Source of the DNA: Thermoplasmata archaeon
GTDB lineage: Bacteria > Actinomycetota > Acidimicrobiia > Acidimicrobiales > Acidimicrobiaceae
Assembly: GCA_021836665.1 (NCBI GenBank)
Contig: JAKBHQ010000169.1
Coordinates: forward strand, 1 to 5,131
Direction: 5' to 3'
Length of the DNA: 5,131 nt
The position numbers and the translations under genes were made by a program. Shown here one piece after another: positions 1 through 5,076 of this stretch (its first letter is position 1; each line of letters starts with the position of its first letter). The notes under the pieces were generated by a model. That model made no database searches and had not been told where the DNA came from. It saw only the letters and a list, made by a program, of their open reading frames with translations.

Positions 1-216
1 TCTGGTGGTCCCGGTGTCTCACAATCCGGTACAAGCAGGAAATATGGGCCGGAACAACCACCCGAAACAGGGGCGCAGTTCTACCGATTGGACCACAAGG
101 CAAGCACCTTGCGGGCCGCGGAGTTAGCCGGGATAAACCTCGACGAGGACGACCTAGTACTGCCAAAGAAGCTAACTCCGGGACTTATCGGTGAGCTTCG
201 AGCTTCGATGCGGTAG
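1..216 (+). CDS. Unrecognised protein, C-terminal 71 codons (5' end outside window)
   Basis: Frame 1 is open from the left edge to a TAG at 214-216, so the gene begins outside the window. The visible 71 residues start with a Gly/Ser/Pro/Gln-rich, probably flexible stretch (about residues 1-25). A more ordered part follows, with the segments AQFYRLDHKASTLRAAELAG, NLDEDDLVLP and LIGELRASMR at the very end. The mixed charged and hydrophobic composition looks like real protein. I do not recognise a family. It converges on the relaxase gene, and in conjugative elements a coupling protein or other transfer gene is a common neighbour, but nothing in these residues shows that. A 10-bp inverted repeat (119-128 with 171-180) lies inside the coding sequence and is probably chance. 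Confidence 0.6.
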   Translation, partial: SGGPGVSQSGTSRKYGPEQPPETGAQFYRLDHKASTLRAAELAGINLDEDDLVLPKKLTPGLIGELRASMR

Positions 217-298
217 CTGAGTCGGCGTGGAGTACTCGGTGATATTAGACATATGGTTCTAAACCCTGCGGATAACAGGACTTATGTCCCAAAGTAGA

Positions 299-324
299 AC
301 TTGAGAACCGGTCGGTTCTCAAGT
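299..324. terminator. Perfect 12-bp inverted repeat, likely bidirectional terminator
   Basis: The left arm ACTTGAGAACCG (299-310) is the exact reverse complement of 313-324, with only GT between them. As RNA it would fold into 11 base pairs closed by a four-base loop. A perfect 12-bp palindrome at this spacing is not expected by chance in 5 kb. It lies between convergent genes, so a bidirectional terminator is the simplest reading. There is no T-tract on either side, so it would be a stem-only terminator, as is common in actinobacteria. A protein-binding palindrome (operator or recombination site) is the alternative. Confidence 0.5.
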
Positions 325-342
325 AACTAGGTGTCCAGTAAA

Positions 343-366
343 CCCGGGACGCATCACCCCGGGACG
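343..366. repeat. CCCGGGACG direct repeat, 15-bp period, just past the relaxase stop
   Basis: CCCGGGACG occurs at 343-351 and again at 358-366. CCCGGG is self-complementary, so the two copies can also pair as a 6-bp GC stem with a 9-base loop. On the minus strand this hairpin starts eight bases after the relaxase stop codon and is followed by TTTACT, so it could act as a weak terminator for the relaxase transcript. Confidence 0.35.
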
Positions 367-370
367 AGGG

Positions 371-3300
371 CTAGCCAAAGTGCATGCCAAGACCAAATCC
401 ACGCGACTGTCTTTGCTGCTGCTGCTCTGCTTGAGACGTGCTAGGACTCGTCCTATAGTTCTGGTCGTTTCCACTACTTGCAACAGTCGTGTCCGAGTCT
501 TCACTAGCGAGATCGTCAACAAGTGCTATCTGCTCTGGCGTTAGATGATATTGCTCAATCAACGATTGCCTGCTTTGCACTTTAGCGTTGAAGCTAGACG
601 CAAGACGAAGACGATTTGCAACAAACTTGGGATCTTGTTCTGCTCGTGCCAATAGGTTCTCTGGTGTCCGCTCGATCTTCGCTTTAAACAACTCGTCACG
701 GTACTGCGAAACCGCCCAGTTTCCCCAAGTAATCATTTTGCTGCGTTCTCTTCTTAGGTAATCAGCAGGCCACCACTCATCTATAGGGAATCCCTCTGGC
801 AAGGTCACTTCGCCATTCTTGTCAGTATCAACGGGCGTAGCCTCACTACCCTCAGCATTTACTTCCTCTGGCCGTGGAGAAGCAGAAGACTGCTCTACTA
901 CACCAGCGTCAGTGATAACAAGCGGTATGGATTCCGACTCTGTAGATCGATCTTCGTTCCTTTGAGAAACAAGGGAGTCTGAATCGGCAGCGCCAGCTTC
1001 CTCTGGCTTTTGAGGGGTCGAATCCGGAATCCAATCGTCAAAAATCTTGCGTCGCAGTACTTCCCCAGAGATCTCCCACTTCACTTCGCCTTGGCTAGCC
1101 TCAGGCAGCTCGTGGACGAAACTATCGCTAGTTCCATCAGTGTCAACCTCATCAGTGCCAACCTCGACACTGCCAACCACTACCGAAGTCTCCTCGGTGG
1201 TAACAGTACTTACCCGTGTTGAGTCGCCCGAAGCGACAGCTGAACTCGAGTTTGGAACTGCATCGGATCTGCGAATGCTCTCCATCAAAGTCGGATCGGT
1301 TTTAGCCATTTCTAAGACGGTCCTAGCTACTCCTTCCCGACTTAGCACGGTCGTAACAGCGGTGGATGCCTCTTCGCTAGACTCGGCCAGCACGACGAAT
1401 ACAGGAGCTTCACGCCCCCTCGTCGCAGCGGAATAGAGCCACTCCCTAGTTTCATTCCCCGTTACCACCACGATGGACTTGCCCCAGGTTTGACCTTGAG
1501 CGGAGTCGCCCGTATAGACGCCACCTAATGCGAGTGTGTCCTTCGCCGTCTCCTTATCGAGTCTGACCCGCCTGCCATCGGCGAGTTCGAGCTCGACTTC
1601 GCTCTCAGCGACAACACAAATTGTGCCCCTCTGACCATTTTTAAGTTGGTAGACACCTCCACTGACGGACTCAACGCTAACGTTCCGCCGAACAACGACC
1701 TTGTCATCCCTCCACCCTGCTATTCCGTCCCGCAGTATCGCCACCTCATTGTGACTTACCGGCATTTCCGGACGATCCAAAGCTTCGGCCACATCACAGC
1801 GCATCAAGTTCGACCGTACCGCTATCTCGGAACCAGGTTCCGAAGCGGCAATTTCCGCAATCTCAGCCACACTTTGTACACAACGGATATCCAGCTGATC
1901 TAAAACCTCTGCTGGATCAGCCTCTTTGACCACGACTTCACGGAGATCATCATGGAGATCTCTCCACAAAGCGCATCTTTTTGTTTCATCCAAGCTAGGC
2001 ATGCCCTTGGAACTAGCCAAATCCATGACGATCCTGGCACTCGTCGAATGATCGATAGGTTGGATTTGATGGGAATCACCGAGAGCCTTGATGTAGACCC
2101 CCTGTTCAGCTAGGCTAAGCAGCATCTCGATATCTGCGTGATCTAAGAGCCCAAATTCGTCGACGACCAGGACATCGCCCGCCCGAGGGACGTTTTCCTC
2201 CTCCCTTGCCAACCTCCCACGCAATGCAGCGGTCGAAATTGAACGATCCTCATCGGCGCCAGCGGCAAGACCCGTATCTGCAGCGGTGAGGCTGTTTCTT
2301 GATGTAGCGAAAACCCGTAGGTTTTGCCCTTGCCATGAAAGCCTCGCAGTAGCGAGGGCTCTAGTCTTGCCACCTCCTGCTACGCCAGAGACCACCGCAA
2401 AACAAGCATCGAACGAAGCGAGCACCTCGTCAACTTCTCCGCCGACCCCTATGAGCACCTCGGCCCTAGCGACGATCCTTCGTTCGGTCTCTAATTGCGA
2501 CCTCAAAACGAAATTCTTGGAGCCAACTAAGACTCGGGGATCCTTCCCGAGTTCCTCCATCAACGTCAGGGCTTTATCTGGCCCGACGATCCGAACACAC
2601 AGCGCCTCAACTTCGTTGAGATTTGGAGGAGTATTTAGACCCGCCATCAGAGCAATTACCCTGGTAACTGGGTCGAAATCCGGCTCCAGCTGAGCAGCGT
2701 CTCGAGCGGTCTTCACAATCCCAGCGAAGTCCTTAAGACCATATTTCTTGCCCAACCATTGACGAACAGCCAACTGCTTCTCAGAATCAGACAGCATCTC
2801 GTCCACCGCATGTTCGAGCATCTCGGCTGGATCCAAATTCCCCCGCGCTTTGCGGATCGATTCCACAAGAGAAGCGGATAAAGCCTTATCCTCTTTCCCC
2901 TCTGCTATCTGCCTCCAGTGCTTCCACGCCTGCTCATCAGAAATTGGCCGACCTTCAATCTCAAAAGTGGCCTGGATCGCTTGGATAGCTGACCTCGCTA
3001 CCGAGGCCTTTTCCCGCAAATCACGGTCTAGCCCGACAACTTCTCCGTCTAGCCCGATCCTGATACCGATCTTTTTCAGTTCTCGTTCCATCACGAACTG
3101 CGCAGCAGCGTCAGCCAATTTTGCGTGTCGTGCTAATAGCCCACGCCCGTCGATCTGGCCTCGCCGGCCATCGACGGTAGGGGCGTTGGCAGACACAATC
3201 AAGTGTGCGTGACGATGTGGATCGCCAGCGGCAGATGCCGCGTGACAAACAGACCAAACCTTCAGTCCAGCGACCCCGACCCTGTCACATCCGGAACGTC

Positions 3301-3706
3301 CGAGGCGGACCACACAGTTGGCCTCGAGCACCCGTACGTATTCGGCGACAGCCAACTCCATCGCCTCAGCCACCGCGGCAGCGACCTCGGCGTCTGCGGC
3401 AGCGAGAAGGCTTACGCCTTTATTGCACGCAAAAATAAAGCTCCAAGCGTGGACCTTGGTCTGTGTCCGAGCACCATCGGTAAGCGCATCGCTTACCTGT
3501 ACTGAATCGGTTGGGTCCGCCGAGATCTCACCACTCCAGCCTCGCCCGAGCCATTTCGGATGTCGACCCTGCCCTCCGAGTATCTCAGCCAAAGCGCCAA
3601 CTTTGGTCAAACCAAGTCCCAGGCCAGCCGCCTGCTTTTCCTCATCGCCGAGGATGTGCTCGGCGAGGTCTTTTACCGCACCCGGACCTGAAACCGGTGT
3701 TACCAT
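371..3706 (-). CDS. MobF (TrwC/TraA-like) relaxase-helicase, apparently lacking the catalytic tyrosines
   Basis: Proteins of this family nick oriT, stay bound to the 5' end through a tyrosine, and unwind the transferred strand. Residue numbers are from ATG 3706 (1111 aa). The relaxase region is about 50-230: PKWLGRGW at 50-57 matches the family W-x-G motif, FACNKGVS (92-99) replaces FSAPKSVS, and H155, H166 and H168 reproduce the TrwC His-triad spacing (150/161/163). The helicase region is about 410-775: Walker A GVAGGGKT (441-448), Walker B VLVVDEFGLL (512-521), LGDSHQIQPID (542-552), GDSAQGQT (733-740) and YSAATRGRE (758-766). Two Ser/Thr/Glu/Asp-rich linkers (about 814-875 and 895-970) flank KWEISGEVLRRK; a last domain (971-1067) ends in a Gln-rich tail. 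No tyrosine occurs before Y123. The frame is open to 3829, but the added 41 residues are a W/F repeat translated from CCAAAA units, so I chose ATG 3706. That start has no Shine-Dalgarno sequence and has a -10 box five bases upstream. Confidence 0.9.
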   Translation of the reverse strand: MVTPVSGPGAVKDLAEHILGDEEKQAAGLGLGLTKVGALAEILGGQGRHPKWLGRGWSGEISADPTDSVQVSDALTDGARTQTKVHAWSFIFACNKGVSLLAAADAEVAAAVAEAMELAVAEYVRVLEANCVVRLGRSGCDRVGVAGLKVWSVCHAASAAGDPHRHAHLIVSANAPTVDGRRGQIDGRGLLARHAKLADAAAQFVMERELKKIGIRIGLDGEVVGLDRDLREKASVARSAIQAIQATFEIEGRPISDEQAWKHWRQIAEGKEDKALSASLVESIRKARGNLDPAEMLEHAVDEMLSDSEKQLAVRQWLGKKYGLKDFAGIVKTARDAAQLEPDFDPVTRVIALMAGLNTPPNLNEVEALCVRIVGPDKALTLMEELGKDPRVLVGSKNFVLRSQLETERRIVARAEVLIGVGGEVDEVLASFDACFAVVSGVAGGGKTRALATARLSWQGQNLRVFATSRNSLTAADTGLAAGADEDRSISTAALRGRLAREEENVPRAGDVLVVDEFGLLDHADIEMLLSLAEQGVYIKALGDSHQIQPIDHSTSARIVMDLASSKGMPSLDETKRCALWRDLHDDLREVVVKEADPAEVLDQLDIRCVQSVAEIAEIAASEPGSEIAVRSNLMRCDVAEALDRPEMPVSHNEVAILRDGIAGWRDDKVVVRRNVSVESVSGGVYQLKNGQRGTICVVAESEVELELADGRRVRLDKETAKDTLALGGVYTGDSAQGQTWGKSIVVVTGNETREWLYSAATRGREAPVFVVLAESSEEASTAVTTVLSREGVARTVLEMAKTDPTLMESIRRSDAVPNSSSAVASGDSTRVSTVTTEETSVVVGSVEVGTDEVDTDGTSDSFVHELPEASQGEVKWEISGEVLRRKIFDDWIPDSTPQKPEEAGAADSDSLVSQRNEDRSTESESIPLVITDAGVVEQSSASPRPEEVNAEGSEATPVDTDKNGEVTLPEGFPIDEWWPADYLRRERSKMITWGNWAVSQYRDELFKAKIERTPENLLARAEQDPKFVANRLRLASSFNAKVQSRQSLIEQYHLTPEQIALVDDLASEDSDTTVASSGNDQNYRTSPSTSQAEQQQQRQSRGFGLGMHFG
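3479..3497. repeat. Intragenic 8-bp inverted repeat in the relaxase N-terminal coding region
   Basis: GGTAAGCG (3479-3486) and CGCTTACC (3490-3497) are perfect reverse complements around CAT. It lies over codons for about residues 70-76 of the relaxase, in a poorly conserved loop between the W-x-G motif and the FACNKGVS motif. A repeat of this size and spacing can arise by chance about once in a window this long, so the functional case is weak. Confidence 0.3.
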
Positions 3707-3711
3707 TTGAA

Positions 3712-3717
3712 ATTTTA
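3712..3717 (-). promoter_or_regulatory. Putative -10 box TAAAAT for a leaderless relaxase transcript
   Basis: On the minus strand TAAAAT ends five bases before the relaxase ATG at 3706, fitting the actinobacterial TAnnnT -10 consensus. No purine-rich ribosome binding site precedes the ATG, so transcription probably starts at or next to the start codon. I find no good -35 at 16-18 bases upstream. If this is right, the whole CA-rich region is outside the transcript. Confidence 0.4.
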
Positions 3718-3756
3718 TCGCCACGATTCCAGGATAATGGGTCGTCAGCAATCTGA

Positions 3757-3770
3757 GTGCATACGTGCAC
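3757..3770. repeat. Small inverted repeat GTGCA-TACG-TGCAC abutting the CCAAAA repeats
   Basis: GTGCA (3757-3761) and TGCAC (3766-3770) pair around a TACG loop. The last C of the right arm is also the first base of the CCAAAA tandem array. Five base pairs alone are not significant; the interest is in its exact placement at the border of the repeat region, about 50 bases before the relaxase start, where an oriT-type hairpin or operator could sit. Confidence 0.35.
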
Positions 3771-3799
3771 CAAAACCAAAACCAAAACCAAAACCAAAA
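3770..3799. repeat. Five perfect tandem CCAAAA units
   Basis: The hexamer CCAAAA is repeated five times without a mismatch and is followed by CAAAG. On the minus strand this reads TTTTGG repeated, giving five evenly spaced GG pairs with T4 spacers. Translated in the relaxase frame it yields an alternating W/F string, which argues against this stretch being coding. The unit of six bases means copy-number change would not shift a reading frame. It may be an iteron-like binding array, or simply a slippage-prone microsatellite. Confidence 0.85.
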
Positions 3800-3832
3800 C
3801 AAAGATTTTACCCAACCCCCAAAAACCAAACT

Positions 3833-3854
3833 CCCCTACACCCAACCCATCCCC
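3833..3854 (-). other. Canonical three-tetrad G-quadruplex motif on the minus strand
   Basis: The plus strand has C-tracts at 3833-3836 (4), 3841-3843 (3), 3846-3848 (3) and 3851-3854 (4). On the minus strand these are four G-tracts of at least three, separated by loops of 2, 2 and 4 bases, which satisfies the standard G3+N1-7 rule with short loops. Two further tracts, at 3811-3813 and 3816-3820, lie nearby. The G-rich strand is the sense strand of the relaxase gene. Confidence 0.65.
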
Positions 3855-4024
3855 ACTCACCAACCAACTTTCAAAAACTCAAACTCACTTACCAACCAAA
3901 ACCTCAACCAAACCAACCAAAACCCACACTCAAAAACCAACCCCGCTACCAATACCGCTCGCAACCACAATCGGGAGCCTCGCCAACGACACTCGTTCTC
4001 TAACAAACATGTGTATTCTCGGAC

Positions 4025-4030
4025 TAAACT
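4025..4030 (+). promoter_or_regulatory. -10 box TAAACT for a leaderless AbiEi-like gene
   Basis: TAAACT lies at -12 to -7 relative to the GTG at 4037, with exactly six bases between. This is the geometry of actinobacterial leaderless promoters in which the first base of the start codon is +1. No Shine-Dalgarno sequence precedes the GTG, which agrees. The -35 region (about 4001-4007, TAACAAA) is a poor match to TTGACA. Confidence 0.5.
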
Positions 4031-4036
4031 GTCAGC

Positions 4037-4471
4037 GTGTACCCATCCAAGATAAGAAAAGCAATCGAGAAGTATTTGGAAGATCGCCCCGACGAGGTAG
4101 CGTTTCTGCGATCCGAATTCGATGAATGCGGCAATTCCCGATCCGGAGTGGACAAGACGCTTCGATCCATGGTGCAAGACGGAATGTTCGTTCGAGTGGG
4201 TTATGGCGCTTACGTCAGAGCGGAACCCATCATCAGCCCCATTACCAAGACACCAGCGACAGTGCCAGTCGCTCTAACTAAAACATGGGCTGCACAACTG
4301 CTTCGCAAGTTAGGAGTAGACCCTCAACAAGACAGCGCAACTCGTGCTTACAACGAAGGCAGGAGCACACAAGTACCGGCCTGGTTCGCTTTTGATGTTG
4401 GAAAATCCCGTATTAGTCGGCAGATTGGGTTTGGGAAAGGTCGGTTGGTCTATGAGAGGTCTACTAGGTGA
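4037..4471 (+). CDS. AbiEi/DUF6088-type winged-helix protein (antitoxin or transcriptional regulator)
   Basis: 144 residues with a GTG start. Residues about 1-62 look like the winged-helix N-terminal domain of AbiEi-type antitoxins: FLRSEFDECGNSRSGVDKTL is the helix-turn-helix-like part, followed by the basic wing DGMFVRVGYGAYVRA. The C-terminal half holds the typical family string RAYNEGRSTQVPA, then VGKSRISRQIGFG and LVYERS at the end. The length matches the short full-length form of the family (about 140 aa, sometimes mislabelled S-adenosylhomocysteine hydrolase), so it does not look truncated. Relatives neutralise the AbiEii nucleotidyltransferase toxin and repress their own promoter. No AbiEii-like gene follows: the next genes are small and on the opposite strand. 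It is divergent from the relaxase, so it may regulate transfer genes; that is inference. Family assignment is from memory of motifs. Confidence 0.8.
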   Translation: MYPSKIRKAIEKYLEDRPDEVAFLRSEFDECGNSRSGVDKTLRSMVQDGMFVRVGYGAYVRAEPIISPITKTPATVPVALTKTWAAQLLRKLGVDPQQDSATRAYNEGRSTQVPAWFAFDVGKSRISRQIGFGKGRLVYERSTR

Positions 4472-4531
4472 TTTGCCCTTATGTGGCAGGTGAAGCTCGT
4501 CCGCTATAGCACCAACGGTCAGCAGGTGTTC

Positions 4532-4900
4532 TTATGCCTCGTATCTCTCGTACTGAACACCCCTACGCCTGTAAACCTCGTGCAACAGGTGATGCCGTGT
4601 GTGCTCGGCCAAGACCTCTAGTTCGGGATTTCGATTGGCCACTGATGCGGATTCAAGTATCCATCCAGGCAAAGTTTCCATCGTTGTACATCCAAGCCAA
4701 ATGTGCCAGGCCAAACGCAAACCTTTGTCGTGTTCGATTCCTGAAGTATGACGGACTCCGGTGCGAGATTGAACGTGAGGCAGGCAAGCTTGAGCGAAAA
4801 TCTGTCGTAGTGGTTCAGGCCACTGTTCCGGTGAAATCTGCTCGTCCAACAAATCGGCCATTTCTCGAATGGTTTTGCCTCTGTCGGAAATGCAGCTCAT
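4532..4900 (-). CDS. Hypothetical protein, 122 aa, second gene of a small operon
   Basis: I do not recognise this protein. It has an ordinary soluble composition, with helical acidic segments near the N-terminus (EMADLLDEQISPEQWPEPLR), a Trp-containing middle (LRLAWHIWLGCTTMETLPGW) and a basic C-terminus (HHLLHEVYRRRGVQYERYEA). There is no signal peptide or membrane segment. ATG 4900 overlaps the TGA of the upstream 45-codon gene as ATGA, which implies translational coupling. TTG 4906 in the same frame is the alternative and is better spaced (7 bases) from the AGAGAAGG at 4914-4921. It converges on the AbiEi-like gene, with 60 bases between and no clear terminator. A plus-strand frame over the same DNA is Arg/Cys-rich and I take it as a shadow. 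Confidence 0.6.
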   Translation of the reverse strand: MSCISDRGKTIREMADLLDEQISPEQWPEPLRQIFAQACLPHVQSRTGVRHTSGIEHDKGLRLAWHIWLGCTTMETLPGWILESASVANRNPELEVLAEHTRHHLLHEVYRRRGVQYERYEA

Positions 4901-5034
4901 GGACAAGATGTGACCTTCTCTGACATCTCAGCAAGGAACTCAAGCACTTTTTCTTTGGTGTCGAGGCGACATCCATCTTTTGTGATCGACACGTCATCAG
5001 GGGTAGGCGGCGAGCTGTAGGATTCCAGTTTCAT
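4897..5034 (-). CDS. Small hypothetical protein, 45 aa, first gene of the operon
   Basis: The frame runs from ATG 5034 to the TGA at 4897-4899, encoding 45 residues that include PPTPDDVSITKDGCRLD and KEKVLEFLAEMSEKV. Its supports are a purine-rich ribosome binding site six bases upstream (5041-5050), a perfect TATAAT at 5071-5076, and an ATGA overlap with the next gene. The N-terminal half is proline-rich and the C-terminal half is probably one amphipathic helix. The family is not recognised. A very small first protein coupled to a roughly 120-residue second protein is a layout seen in toxin-antitoxin pairs and in small regulator pairs, but no residue motif confirms either. Confidence 0.55.
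   Translation of the reverse strand: MKLESYSSPPTPDDVSITKDGCRLDTKEKVLEFLAEMSEKVTSCP
4914..4921 (-). promoter_or_regulatory. Ribosome binding site AGAGAAGG for the 122-aa gene
   Basis: This purine-rich site lies inside the 3' end of the 45-aa gene. It is 7 bases from TTG 4906 and 13 bases from ATG 4900, so it bears on the start choice: spacing favours TTG, codon type and the ATGA overlap favour ATG. Confidence 0.4.
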
Positions 5035-5040
5035 AACTAG

Positions 5041-5050
5041 CTCTCTACCT
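5041..5050 (-). promoter_or_regulatory. Ribosome binding site AGGTAGAGAG for the 45-aa gene
   Basis: A purine-rich stretch ends six bases before ATG 5034 and supports that start. Unlike the two divergent genes to its left, this transcript would have a leader of about 30 bases. Confidence 0.4.
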
Positions 5051-5070
5051 GTCAACACTCGCACGCAGCC

Positions 5071-5076
5071 ATTATA
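5071..5076 (-). promoter_or_regulatory. TATAAT -10 box of the two-gene operon
   Basis: A perfect TATAAT on the minus strand predicts a start site near 5064 and a leader of about 30 bases before ATG 5034. The -35 position (5094-5100) reads AGTCTC or TAGTCT, a poor match. A TTGACA at 5050-5055 is too close to the start codon to serve this operon as -35. Confidence 0.5.

Larger units (their letters stand above)
217..370. other. Convergent intergenic region between the left partial gene and the relaxase
   Basis: These 154 bases separate two genes that end towards each other. I see no credible coding sequence. The region carries the 12-bp inverted repeat at 299-324, a small GGAC-TTAT-GTCC hairpin near 280-291 and the CCCGGGACG direct repeat at 343-366. 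The density of stem-forming sequence in a convergent gap suggests transcription termination in both directions. Confidence 0.5.
3707..4036. other. 330-bp divergent intergenic region with a nearly G-free plus strand
   Basis: This gap lies between the divergent relaxase and AbiEi-like genes. From 3771 to 3944 the plus strand has a single G (3804), and from 3805 to 3944 it has none; the stretch is mostly A and C, with scattered T. It is rich in CCAA-type words, including ACCAACCAA at 3859, 3891 and 3912. Flanking DNA returns to normal composition by about 3945. Open frames crossing it give only low-complexity Thr/Lys/Pro/Asn/Gln strings and I do not regard them as genes. Strand asymmetry, tandem repeats and a G-quadruplex motif next to a relaxase gene suggest a cis-acting site (oriT, replication or partition locus, or operator). 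I cannot tell which. Confidence 0.7.

Noticed and set aside
119..180. 10-bp inverted repeat CGGAGTTAGC / GCTAACTCCG
   Set aside because: The arms are 42 bases apart inside coding sequence. A repeat of this length and spacing has a fair chance of occurring somewhere in 5 kb.
1047..1436. Several plus-strand open frames within 1010-3756
   Set aside because: All are antisense shadows of the relaxase gene, Ser/Thr/Pro- or Arg-rich, with no motifs.
3707..3829. 41-residue N-terminal extension of the relaxase frame (start at 3829), which would contain two tyrosines nine residues apart
   Set aside because: The extension is mostly a W/F repeat translated from CCAAAA units, and its tyrosines lie 62 and 71 residues before the conserved Trp, against 9-18 in TrwC. 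ATG 3706 has a plausible -10 box next to it.
3757..4125. Plus-strand open frames across the CA-rich tract
   Set aside because: They encode low-complexity Thr/Lys/Pro or Asn/Gln strings, run into the AbiEi-like gene in the wrong frame, and exist only because a G-free strand contains few stop codons.
4472..4531. Possible bidirectional terminator between the AbiEi-like gene and the 122-aa gene
   Set aside because: Only 4-5 bp stems can be drawn (for example TGCC/GGCA and CACC/GGTG), without T-tracts.
4534..4923. 129-codon plus-strand frame opposite the 122-aa gene
   Set aside because: It is Arg- and Cys-rich without any domain-like pattern. The minus-strand frame has an operon partner, a ribosome binding site and a normal composition.
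4815..4997. 60-codon minus-strand frame overlapping both small genes
   Set aside because: It is a third-frame reading with a Lys/Arg/His/Gln-rich composition, and the two overlapping frames explain the region better.
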